In this document: piece after piece, positions 47,731 to 59,736 of the stretch
Numbering within the stretch: position 1 is the first letter of the stretch
Layout of the letters: every line of letters begins with the position of its first letter
Source of the DNA: Adineta steineri
Taxonomy: Eukaryota; Rotifera; Eurotatoria; Adinetida; Adinetidae
Direction of reading: 5' to 3'
NCBI GenBank assembly: GCA_905250115.1
Contig: CAJNOI010000004.1
Location: forward strand, 831,729 to 895,728
Length of the DNA stretch: 64,000 nt
Translations under genes and position numbers: made by a program
Notes under the pieces: generated by a model
What the model was told of the DNA's origin: nothing
The model's input: the letters and a program-made list of their open reading frames with translations, nothing else
Database searches by the model: none

Positions 47731-50700
47731 TTTACTTAATCTTGCAGTAAAAATTATTTGTTATTATTATTATTTTTTTCTTTTATTATAAAGAATAAAT
47801 TAGTTGGGAAAGTAGTATGACTAACTAGAATATATATAATATTTACTGATTGTGACTTTTTACTAGATGAACAGTTTATTAGATATTGAATAATTTATAT
47901 CTATAAAAACTTCCGATCTAATTTATCTATCTTTCAATCAAAATCTACTTCCGTCAAGTACTTTTTATTTCCGTTTTTAGATTAATCCATTGCTTATATT
48001 GTAGAGAATTCATTTTGATAATTAAAACATTTATTCATAGATTTAATAATTTCTTTAGAAAAAGAAAAAAACGATTAGTATATTTTGAAGTTTTTAGGAA
48101 ATAATACTCATCTTAATTATAGTGTCTATTGAATTGTAAGGACTTTGTATTGACAAAATTGATTTTCTTGTGATATAAAGATCATTCGACCTTGATTTTT
48201 TGATTAACTACTGTGTATCTATTGATATGTATAACAAAGTATCTGTTTAACTAATCAATATCGATTGTTGTCAATTTTGTTTTATAGCTAACGGCAACAA
48301 GAAAGTCAAACTTATAGAGTATCTACACAGACCATCAATATATTATTTAATATAAAAAATATCTGCAACGTAATTATAACCTTGTTAATCAATTATATTA
48401 AATAACGAATAATAATAATACGCCTACTTTATTCAATTACAATAATTTTCTCTACTTATTCACTAAAATAAATCTCTAATAATTTTACTTACTAAATAAA
48501 AAAAATAGATATTATAAGTTTCTATCTCAAGGACATGTTTTGCAACAGCATTTCAATATGCTACTATTATATTGAATACTTTACAAAAGTTTGAGGGCCA
48601 TTAAATATCATCGCACCGCAATTATCTCAATATGTTGTACTTTTTTTAACATGAATTTTTTTTATAGTAATGCTGTCTATTATTCTCTCAATAATCATAT
48701 CATTAATTGAATATTCATCCTTTATATATGCCATGAACTTTGCCCAAGTACTTGGCATTAGAATAACTACACGTATTGCTTATGTTTTTGTATGAGTGTA
48801 TATAGTCAGACGACATTTTCTCGTACTTGATAGTTGGTTTCATCATACAAGATTAATAATTACCTGTATATTTGCATACTATTTTATTAATCATGTCTAT
48901 ATTGGTTTTTCTTTTCTCTTTATCCTTGCTATAAAGTATATGATTACAAGTGAGATATACATAGTCTCTCATACGGTATTCATAAAGAACATGATTGCCG
49001 CCAGATGGAAGATATTTATTAAGTTAATCATTTCTACGTTGATTACGAAACTCGATTTAGTTGATCTCATTCTATATAGTATTGTATCGACAGTTCGATT
49101 TTGTCATTAGATAGAACAAAAAATGTACTCAAAAGAAGCCATTCAATTACCTTCTCTATCTATTACTTCTTATTCTCACCATTCAACATAATAGATCATT
49201 ATGATAATTATACTGTTGATATCTATTATCATGATTGATTTTTCTAATAGATTTTGTCCGTATTCATTTCCGTTTTTATCTATTAAAAAAAAAGACACAT
49301 TTTCAATTTGAATAGTTTATTAATTGTTTAGAAATGTCCTTCGTTTTTCAATAGTATATATATATAGTAACATTTATTATTGATAGACGTCTTAATAAGT
49401 AAATAAGAATTGATACGAGATTGGTCACGATTCTCATCATTATTTCTGTTTTTTTCTAAAGGCATTATGTAATAGAATGTATGTGACATGTTTATTTCTC
49501 ATTAAATATCTTTGAAAAAGAACATATTATTTTAAATGAGTCTTTTAATTGCCATGATATATATATATATATATATATACAATTATGTCGCCTTAGTAAT
49601 TTATTCCATATGTTCATTTAATTTCTAATTATTTCCGATTTTAAAGTAATACTCACATTGAATATTTGACATTATTGTAAATCAATCAATGAAGAAAATA
49701 TTTATAACAAATAAGAATCTATGAATAGTTAATTGATACTAAAAAGAGAAAAAATAGGATCGTACTATTCTTGTTCTTAATTATTTTTCTTTACAAAGAA
49801 CCAATAATCAGCATAAATTCTAAGAAAATATATTCAAAAAAAATTTCTTATTACTTTACCATTCATATGAATTCCCAATTGATTATCAGCAGAGAATGAC
49901 ATTCATTGAAAAGAACCAAATATGATATTATTTATTAATATTAAAATTACAACTATTATAGAAACAACATGATATAACAAGACAAATTTCATTAGTCTTG
50001 TTTTTTGTCATCTTATGATTATAAATAAACTAATAATAAATTTTCTATTATTATTATTATCAATAACATCTAAATATATGTAAATCAAATGAGCTTCCTA
50101 ATAAATATTTATTATTTTTTACTGTTTTTTTAAATTCTTATATAGATATATTTACTATTATTTCGAAATTGTTTGATTATATCATTTGTATTCGACATAT
50201 ATGTTTTATTTATAGCTTTCCAATCATTTAATTTTCAAAAATAAAGATCAGTCACGTTTCGTACATAATGTTAACATTGTTTTATATTATATATTTCTAT
50301 CTGAAATAAAATAATTAGTATGATGATAGGATTAAATCGAAATATATTATTGATTTTATTCTTTAATATTTAATTTCGTAATACTATTTAACCTTTAATA
50401 TTTATTCTGAAAGATTTTTTTATTCTTCTGTGAATGACATTGTCGAATAATAATAATAATCACCTTAAGTCAAAATACTCGATGTCAATGATATTATTTC
50501 CGAAGTTCATGCTGGTACGATATTCAATAAAATATTTATTAATCTTTGGAGAAATAAGACTGAAAGTTATTATTTGTTAAACTATACACAAAAAAAAGAC
50601 CAAGAATTAATTAGTTTCGTTTTCTTTTATTCATTATCATTGTAATTCATTAATAAATAAGGAGACAAGTTAACTTCGTGAGTTATCAAAAAAAGAAAAT

Positions 50701-52147
50701 TTACTATTCTTTGTATAATGACTTATACAGCTGGATAAAAAATAAACTGTCTGAATAAGGGTCAGATATATTGATGTATATATCATAATACAATTTTCTC
50801 TCGTTATCAATATAATTAATATGGAAACGGCACGATAACCAAGGGCATTACTAACTTTCGTGCTTCGATGATACTAACATACCATTTTCTTGTTCTCTTT
50901 TGATCATTACATTATAAATGTTCCTTGTAGAATACAATCTGCATAAGAGCATAATTTAGTTTAGAAGTCAAGTAGCTTGAACTATGTTATTATTTAAATT
51001 TCATTAACTTAAAAGTATAGAGATAATTATGTTTTTGACTAAGAAAAAAGATTTATGTAGATTATTTTTCTATATGATACAGCTAAACGACTTTATTCTA
51101 GACAATTACATCATTTTGATTTGATTTTGTTCGGAAGAAGCAATAATTGTCAATGAAGACTCTCGAAGACAAAAACAAGTCATAGACGGAGTAAACATAA
51201 TTCTACTCTCTAAAAGCTTGAATATATAATTCAGCAACGAAACACCATGTATTTTAATTATTTAAACAGCATAAAAAAAATAAAAGTCTTCTATTTATGT
51301 ACAATGATTAGAACAGATTATATAAGTGCTATACGAATCGATATCTTGAAATCCTATTGTTGATTCGAATAAATAAACTCTAGCATAATTTCAATAGTTT
51401 GTTATTCAACATTGTAAAATATATTATTTTCTGTTTATGAATTTATCCGAAAACATGTAAACTTGATCAAAATAAATATTATATTATTTTATGAAGTGTA
51501 TATAATGCCTTCATCGAAAGAAACCTAATCAACTATTAGTAATAGTTTTCGATATATTTTTGTAATGGATAAAATATATTAATCATTTCAACTGATTTCT
51601 AGATATTATTAATATTGAAATTTGTTTGAATTAAATCAGTTTCTATTACTATATTGTAATTGTCTGCATTCTACTCATTAATTGAAAGAAAATAAGGATT
51701 ATTATGCGTATAATTTAAATCAGTCGAAATATAAAAATAAAAATTCGATACAGAACAACCTTGCTGTCGATAATGGCAACTTCATTTTTTTTTCCTTTTT
51801 TCGTTGTTATTCAAATCTCAAAGATCAATAAAACATGACCATCAAGTTATTTTGTATATATCGTCTTATATTTATCGCCTTTTTTCAAATTTACACAACG
51901 AAAATCATGTGAAAAAAAAACGAAGAAAAAGAAAAAGAAAAATTATGAGTAAACATGTGGTGATGTATTTATGCACAAGGTAAGCGTCTGAATTTTTCTG
52001 TCTTGCTTCCATTCGATTTCACTTGTACGTCAAAACCAGTCAAGTACTGTTCTGTTGTCGATGATACTTGAATATTTGTGCATGTGAATTGTAAAAACGA
52101 AGAATAAAACCTAAGAAAATTTTATTAACACCTTTTCATCAACAAAA
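47731..52147. other. 4.4-kb intergenic region, no gene recognised
   Basis: This is the longest gene-free part of the window, very AT-rich. An (AT)n run lies at about 49557-49579. The open frame 48796-49110 is hydrophobic and starts at a non-ATG codon; it has no recognisable domain. Nothing else with codon structure or paired splice sites was found on either strand. Confidence 0.5.
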
Positions 52148-53653
52148 ATGGGTTCACGTTCATCAAAAACCTCGAAATCATCTCGTATACCTCGATTACG
52201 TGTACCAAAATATGATTTAAATCATTTTGGTGTTATAACTGTTATATTTAATCCTATTAAATATAAATCACGTTCAGAATTATATCATAAATTCGATGAA
52301 CATATGTCACGTTCACATGTAACTTTACTTACAGTCGAATGTATATTCGAATTATCCGAAAATCTAGATTTACCAAAACAAAAATTTGAAATTACACGTC
52401 CAAATGATCCTCGACATTTACAAATTCGAGCACCATCAGTTTTATGGTTAAAAGAAAACTTAATTAATATTGCTGTTAAACGTTTACCATCCTATATTGA
52501 ATATATTGCGTGGTTAGATGCTGATATAGAATTCGAGGTTCGTATATAAGATTTTATTAGGACAAATTAAAATGAATTTTTTTTAGCGTTTGGATTGGCC
52601 TCATCTAACAATACATCAATTACAACAATATCCAATTGTTCAATTATTTGAATTATCTTCATTTTTAGGACCAGCTGGTAAAAAAGATGTTTTACGTCAA
52701 GATTATTCGTTTGCTTATGCAATTCGTCATGAACAACGTCTTGATGCACGTCGATCATCTGAATGTTATGTTCATCCTGGTTATGGATGGGCTATGCGTC
52801 GAACTGTATTTGAAAATATGGGTGGTCTACTAGATTTTTCAATACTTGGTTCGGGTGATGTTCATTTTGCATATGCATTAATAAATCGTATTGAAGAAAC
52901 AATACCTAATGGTATACATAAAGATTATCGAACTTTAGCGAAAATATGGGGTCAACGAGTTGCTCAATTATCAGGTAATGGTTCATTTGTTGGTTATGTT
53001 CCAATTCATATTTATCATTATTGGCATGGAAATCGTGTTAATCGTGGTTATTTTGAACGATGGTATTATTAAATATAGTTATTTATTTTTTTGATAATTC
53101 ATTTTTTTACTGATTTAGGTCTATTCTTGAAAATTTTCAATTTTCTCCATTGAAAGATCTTGAAAAAAATGATCAAACTGGTTTAATTCGTTTAACTGAA
53201 CGTCATAATTCATATCAAATAGACGAAATGAAACGTTTGGAATCATTTGAAAAAGGAATTATAGCCTATTTTCGATCACGTAATGAAGATAATTTAAAAA
53301 AATCAATACCAGCTATTAATACATTAAAACCAAAAATTTCATCGTCTGATATTGTACGACCAAGTGATATTTTACCAACATATAATCAAACATCTTGGAC
53401 AACGGATGTAAATCAACCACATAATGATAATGTTGAATATATTCATTTACAAAATATGCATTCTGGACATAATATAAATGAACAAAATTCAATTTCTTTA
53501 AATAATCTTAATGATTCTTATAATCATACATCATCATCATTCAAAAATTATTCTCAAGGATATTTAAATCATGAAGTTTCTGATCAATATATAAATTTTA
53601 ATGAAGAAAATCGAAATGATTTTTCTACATTATCTGAACAAATTTCATTTTAA
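52148..53653 (+). CDS. Glycosyltransferase-like protein with N-myristoylation motif
   Basis: Three exons, 52148-52537, 52587-53062 and 53119-53653, encode 466 residues. The N-terminus MGSRSSKTSKSS fits the N-myristoylation consensus and is basic, with no signal peptide, so the protein is probably cytosolic or on the inner membrane face. The core (about 30-300) reads like a GT-A nucleotide-diphospho-sugar transferase. It has FGVITVIFNP, then YIEYIAWLDADIEFE with a DxD-type metal site after a Trp, PIVQLFELSSFLGP, VHPGYGWAMRR, LLDFSILGSGDVHFAYAL (a GxGD acceptor-side motif) and IHIYHYWHGNRVNRGY. I associate this arrangement with uncharacterised bacterial, viral or fungal glycosyltransferases rather than a named animal enzyme, so horizontal transfer is possible. 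The C-terminal 170 residues are Asn/Ser-rich and disordered. Donor and acceptor are unknown. Confidence 0.8.
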
Positions 53654-54246
53654 TATTTTCTATATATTTGTTTTCATTATGCCACAAAGATAAATACATA
53701 TAGAATAGTTTATTTTTTATTATACAATAAAAGTATTTATATATTAACAAAATCTTTAATGACTCAAAAATAATATTTCTCATGAAATAATCAATGAAAT
53801 TTTCAAGAATTATTTCTATTATCTGCTATAATTGTTTTTCTAAATCAAGAATATTTGATTTTTTTAAATATTTCAATCAACCTTTTTTTCTCCAACGAAA
53901 TTTCTTTTTCACAAATTCCAATGGATTTTATTGGGTAAAGAATGGATTCAATGACTAATTATAATATAGTTATGCATTTTGTTTAATGAGGGCGCGTAAA
54001 TTTTTCTCATGGTAGCCAATGAGTATAAATAAGAACGTTCGAAATGATCAGCTGCGAGACAAAAAGCAGCAAGTCAATCAAATAGCACATGTACCGGCAA
54101 GTGCAAATTTTGACGACATTCTTAAAACTGGATGAGATTTTTGTCAGATAATAATACAAAAGAAATCTATTTTTTTTTCTTTGTCTCATTTAAAAGAATA
54201 CAAAGAATAAATAAATAAATAAATAATAGAAAAATAATAATAGAAA
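53654..54246. other. Intergenic, no gene seen
   Basis: This is 0.6 kb that includes an (AATA)n run at about 54209-54229, just before the TBPL1 start. TGAGTATAAATAAGA near 54018-54032 contains a TATA-like element. Confidence 0.5.
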
Positions 54247-55956
54247 ATGTTTACAACAACTAATGTAGCTGCTACAACAGCATCAGCTGGTGGTGGTGGT
54301 CCTGTTGCTGCTGCTGTTCCACCGACTTTTCAAATAATTAATCCACCAGTTACTGGTTCATCATCGTCAACAACTTCATCAACTTGGCGTATAACTCCAG
54401 CATCGTCATCATCATCATCATCATTAATAAGACAACCATCAGTTGTCTCAATTAGAAATGCAAGTATGATTGTGCCATCAACTACTACTCTACCAATTAA
54501 TTCAACCGGTGTAACAATGCCAACAGTTTATATAGCAGCAACAACTAATTCTCAACAATATAATACAATAACAACTGGAAATCGTACTCTTCAAACCCCT
54601 CAAACTGTACGAATTCTTCCGTCACCATTACATTCATCATTATCTGCACCGACTTTAACTATTCTAAATAATAGAAATACAGCAATAATGAATAACTCTC
54701 TACAAATTGTAACATCACCTAGTAAATATTTATTCATAAGAATTTTCTTATTGTATTAATAATTTGTAAATGTTTAGTTTCTTCTACTTATAATATTTCC
54801 AAACCAGATATTTGTATTGGTACACCTTCTCTTGGTGAATTAGGACCATTAATAATTCAACGACAAAGTACATTTATATTATTTTTTGTCTATTATTATT
54901 ATTATTATTATTTGTTTTTATTTAGTTACAAATAACACTTTTGTACAACAATCCCGATCACTCACTACAACTGTTCAAAATCAAAATATTAATTCAATTG
55001 ACGAACAGGTGAAATATAAAAAAACAAATGCCATACACAAAGAAAAAAAAAATCTTGTTTGTTTTTATTTCTTTTATCTTTTTTAATAATTAGAAAAATG
55101 CAACAAATTCATGTATAGTAAGTAATGATAATAATAGTTTAATTAATAATTCCCAAGATCAAGAAATCGAAATCTTTGTCAATAATGTTGTTTGTACATT
55201 TGCACTTGGTTGCAAATTAAATTTACGTAAAATAGCTATGGAAGCTGCAAATGTTATCTACAAACGTGATCAAGCGGTATGTTTTAGTTTTTGTTTAATA
55301 AGAATTCAAATAATCTATATTGAATTTTTTCTTATAGATGGTATTGATGAAGATTCGACATCCAAATTGTTCAGCCAACATCTGGTCATCGGGTAAAGTA
55401 ACAGTAACGGGAACGACGAGGTGTGTGTAGGAGGAATACTAGTAGTAGTATCACATTAACGTGTACACTGCTACTTATTACTTCCAGTGAGGATGATGCA
55501 CGACGCGGCGCACGACGTATTGCTCGATCACTGCAACGACTCGGCTTTAAAACGCATTTTCGACACTTTCGTGTTGTCAATTGCCTTGCGACTTGTACGA
55601 TGCCATGGCCAATTGATATTGTGAAATTAAGTCGAACGTATTCAGAATGTGTGAGGTAGCTAAACAACAATTTATTATTATTATTCTTTTGTTTCTATAA
55701 AAATTTATTTTCTTAGTTATGAACCCGAAATTCATCCGGGTGCTACAGTCAGATTGTCCGAGAAAGCTGTTCTAAAAGTATTCACTACTGGTCGTATAAC
55801 GTTGACAGGTAAAAATTATAATTTTTCAAATCAAAATAAATTTCTAAGAAAAATATTTTAGCACCGGCTGTTGAACGTATCAATACAGCAGTAAATGATT
55901 TCTATCCACAATTATATGAATGTCGAAGACTCAATTTTGATGAAAGACATTGTTGA
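54247..55956 (+). CDS. TBPL1: TBPL1/TRF2 (TBP-related factor 2) with long N-terminal extension
   Basis: Eight exons encode 422 residues: 54247-54721, 54778-54867, 54926-55008, 55094-55276, 55338-55420, 55488-55655, 55717-55808 and 55862-55956. TBPL1 is a TBP paralogue that binds TFIIA/TFIIB but not TATA and drives TATA-less genes. The saddle core occupies about residues 235-415. The first repeat has IFVNNVVCTFALGCKLNLRK, then EAANVIYKRDQAMVLMKIR, NIWSSGKVTVTG and ARRGARRIARSLQRLGF. The second has VVNCLATC, SYEPEIHPGATVRL, KVFTTGRITLTAPAVE and DFYPQLYECR. CxLNLRKIA and VIYKRD identify TBPL1 rather than TBP. The N-terminal 230 residues are Ser/Thr/Asn-rich and low-complexity; human TBPL1 (about 186 aa) has no such extension, though insect TRF2 does. 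Exons 5 and 6 are distinctly richer in GC than their surroundings. Confidence 0.94.
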
Positions 55957-57668
55957 TGTAACAATAATAATCCCGCTTATTTTTTGTTCATCGTTCTCGG
56001 GACAATCATCTCGCTTTCTTTATTATCATTTTCTTTTTCGTCTTCTCGAAATGTATATAAGTATATATATATATTTGAAAACAAAAACAACAAAAAAAAA
56101 AAGAAATAAGTCTTTATCTCTCTCTCTCGTTCTCTTGTTGTCTCTACTGTTTTCTTCTTTCTTTTGCTCATCTGTCAAAATAAAGTCACATAAGTTCTCT
56201 TTGTCCTTTTTTTTGCTGTTGATTGTTATTCAATTTTTTTCTTTGTGTCTCTCTATATTTCAGCAGATTTATGTGTGATTCACTGTACGTGTGTGTATAT
56301 ATATATAAGTACGAAGAAAACAAAATTCATTAATGATGATGATGATGACAAAATGTTGCCAAAACGAAGAAGTTTCAATAGATATCTAAAGTTCTACTTT
56401 AATTATTATATTATGTGTTTCTATGTAAATGTTTTTTTTTGTGTTTGTGTCTATGTGTATGCCAATTTTCAACAAGAGAAAGAAAAACAAATGACGCAGT
56501 TACGAACTAACTTCATGCGATGTATGTTTCATTTATATTATTTTGAAAAAACTCAAAAAAAAAATAGATAGTTTGGTATTTTTCTTGTATTATTAGGCCA
56601 TGTCTCTGTTTTCATTTCCTCTCTATTTGTTGACTGATTTGTTTTAAATCTATCTTCATATGTTTTTTTTTCTTTATTTCATTTTTTTTGTAACTGCACG
56701 CGTTATTCGATCTCGTTGGTATACAAACACGAAGAAAAAATAAAAAAAGAGTAAATTGAAACATTGAAAAATATGGAAAATGTTTAAAATTGAAGTTATA
56801 GATTCTTTTTGTTTTCATTCTCTAGATGGTGATAATCTATCTTATTAATATGATTATCTTAATATCAAAAATTGAGAATGAATAATGAAATTAATAATAA
56901 TATACTAAGAGTATATCTTGTATATTAATTAGTATTTCTAACTCGACTGAATTTGAACTCACAAGAAATTTTCATGCTTATCAAAATCAATTTCAATGTT
57001 ATTTATTCATCTACTTTTAATGAAAATTTTCTTTTTGATGATCTTTTCGGCTATGAATGTGTATCAATTCAAAATGAGAAAAAAAATGCATTTGTTCATG
57101 GACATCAAGAAATCATCGGTGCAAATGTCAAAGACGTAGATGCAATCATCCGAATTGATTTAGAAATGAAGCCATATATATATTATTTTAAATATTTATA
57201 ATACAATTTTGATAGAAAATCAAAACTTACAATCAAGTATTTTTACTTATCATTATTCAATCATAAATATTCGTAATGAACATTTACAACAAACACAAAA
57301 CTATAAACAAATATATCCTTTAAGTGACATATTGATCGACATGTCCTTTTTTTTTACTTCGTTTATTATTTTTTTTTTCATTCGAATTATTCATAGAGAG
57401 GACGAATAATATTTACGATGAATAACAAAGTGTCACACAGAAAGGAAGACTATACTTTTTCATACTGTCCAACATTCATCCAAATAGGTGATTCGTCACG
57501 CATTAATGCACAGTAATATCTATTTTTCTTTCTATTCTTTCTCTCTCCCTCTCTCTCTCCCTCCCCACACATTTATTCATCAAGCTAACAAACTCAGTTC
57601 ACACATTAATTATATACCTATATACATATATATATCTATATATACCTACATACATCTAAATATACTTA
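55957..57668. other. Intergenic; possible degenerate coding fragment near 56980-57180
   Basis: This is 1.7 kb of mostly pyrimidine-rich and AT-rich sequence (TBPL1 3' region, CT tracts near 56110-56150 and 57530-57570). One plus-strand segment at about 56980-57180 has codon-like composition (reads include GYECVSIQNEKKNAFVHG and HQEIIGANVKDVD). It has no ATG, no convincing splice sites and no identified family. Confidence 0.4.
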
Positions 57669-59578
57669 ATGACGACGGCAAATACCCAAGGATACTATCC
57701 AACAATGCAAAATCAAGATGATAGTCTTTTCTATGACGACCAAATCCAACGTTTTGATGCAGATACTATTAAAAATCGTTATGGTAGCAATTGGAAAAAT
57801 TTTGCAACAAATGTACGTGAAATAACTCAACCAGATGGATCAATTGTTAAAGGTATGTTTTATATTTTATATTAATAATTGAATACACAGGTTTTTTTTT
57901 CTTATTCTAGAATATATTATTGATGATCCAAGTTTACTTGAAGAAATCAACACATCATCACATCATATTGATTCAATATCATCACCAACTGCTTCTGACG
58001 ATGATCAACAATCCATAAAAAATAGATTTGCACAGATTAAAGCAAAATTTGAACAAAAAAATACATCGAATGTTATGGCATCACCATCAACATCATCCGC
58101 AAATAGTAGTAGTACAACATCACGTCATTCTAGAAAACAAATTGATGATTTATATGCAAGGCATAGACAAACATCGAATGAGTCAATGTCGAATAATGAT
58201 ACAAATAGAAATTCGGCCAATACTTTGAATCAATCGTTGGAATCTCAAAATACTTATCGTCGATCACAATCAATAGGTAGTGAACAATCTACTGGAACTT
58301 CTTATAGACGTTTTGATTCTGTTGATGAAGCTGATGAAGAAGTTAGACGTATTCATCGACAAGGTATGTTTCATTAAAAAATTTTATTTGATTTTTAATA
58401 TGATTTCATTGTTTTGAAAAGGTGAAGAATTACGTCGTCATCAACAACAAGATTTAACATCTGTATCATCAATAAAAGAAGGATCACAACCAAAAAATCG
58501 TATACAATATGAAATAGTCGATGAAAATGGAAATCCTATGGCTGTTGATGGTGTTCAAGATTTAATTAAAATGTCAGGTGCACGCGCACGAGAAGTTCCT
58601 CAACCAGATGGATCAATTATAAAAGAATATGTAATTGATGATCCTCAATTATTATCTCGATTTCGTTCAGAAAATCATCAACAACAACAACAACATCATC
58701 AACAACTACAACAGCAACAACAACAACAGCAACAATATCATTCACCAATAACAGCATTTAATCAACAACGAAGTAGTAATGAAAATGTTCCACCACCACC
58801 TCCACGTGTCCCATTACGACCATCCGTATTGTTACGTCAAGGAAATTCATCAGTCAATGAAAATGCTCCATCTAATATTCAACAAATTCGTGTTCTTGAA
58901 TCACAACGACGGTATGAATATAGAACAACAACTGGTCGACGTGTTCAATTTTTTATAACAAATTTTGATACTACTAATGGACAATCAATAACTGATTCAG
59001 AAGTTCGTGAATTAGCAAATGCTATTAATAATCGTCTTATACCAACTACAACACCACCAGCATCATCATCATCTAATACTATTCCACAACAAACACAATA
59101 TAATTTACCTAAACAATGGTATCCATCGATTGATGTAACACAACGACAACGTCTTGGTTCTGATACTCAAACATATCCTAATAATATGAATTTGGGTTTT
59201 CCTCAAACACAATCAAATTTAGCACGTTCAGCATCCTATGGTGCACTCAATCAAACTTCTTATCCAACACAAAATCATCAACAACAAATATATCGTGAAC
59301 CAACGAATAATTGGAATACAAATCGATATCAACAAAATTTGAATCCAAGAATAAATCAACAAAATCAAGATAATGAAGCATTTCAAACATCTGCACAATT
59401 TTTACCTAAACAACAAACAAATAGTTCATCACCAATAAATCCTAATCATCCACCGGTTTATTATCAACAATCAACAGCCTATCCATATCAAGGACAACAA
59501 CAACATGGTGTTCGTATTCTTAATGATTTTAATCAGCAACGAACAACTTCTATAGCTGATGGTCATACTAGAATATAA
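57669..59578 (+). CDS. Low-complexity protein with duplicated QPDGS-I-KEY-IDDP motif; function unknown
   Basis: Three exons, 57669-57852, 57911-58363 and 58422-59578, encode 597 residues. I do not recognise the family. The most regular feature is a motif present twice. The first copy is VREITQPDGSIVK joined by the first splice to EYIIDDPSLL (about 49-71). The second is AREVPQPDGSIIKEYVIDDP, then QLL (about 311-333). Between them lie charged and Ser-rich sequences, among them KNRFAQIKAKFEQK, RKQIDDLYARHRQ and SVDEADEEVRRIHRQGEELR, which could be short helices. The C-terminal half is Gln/Asn/Pro-rich, with polyQ and polyproline (PPPPPPRVPLRP). A single more ordered strip, RRYEYRTTTGRRVQFFITNF, lies near residue 425. 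No signal peptide or membrane span. Probably an intrinsically disordered scaffold; TTC27 starts 158 bp downstream. Confidence 0.85.
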
Positions 59579-59636
59579 TCTAGACATATGTTTTTGTTTT
59601 TATATTTATTAAAATTAGAATGACCATTTGCGCTTA

Positions 59637-59656
59637 TTTGTTTGTTTGTTTGTTTG
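59637..59656. repeat. (TTTG)n short tandem repeat
   Basis: Five TTTG units in the short spacer between the low-complexity gene and TTC27. Confidence 0.85.
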
Positions 59657-59736
59657 CCCCTTTTTTGTTTTTTTCTATTAATTAAAATGTGTCTCTTTTT
59701 TCCATAAATGAGAAATGAAACATTTTTAGATTTATC

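Noticed and set aside
48796-49110. 104-codon hydrophobic open frame, possible receptor fragment
   Set aside because: It begins at a non-ATG codon, has no transmembrane-family motif, no codon bias and no flanking splice sites in frame; AT-rich DNA yields such hydrophobic frames by chance.
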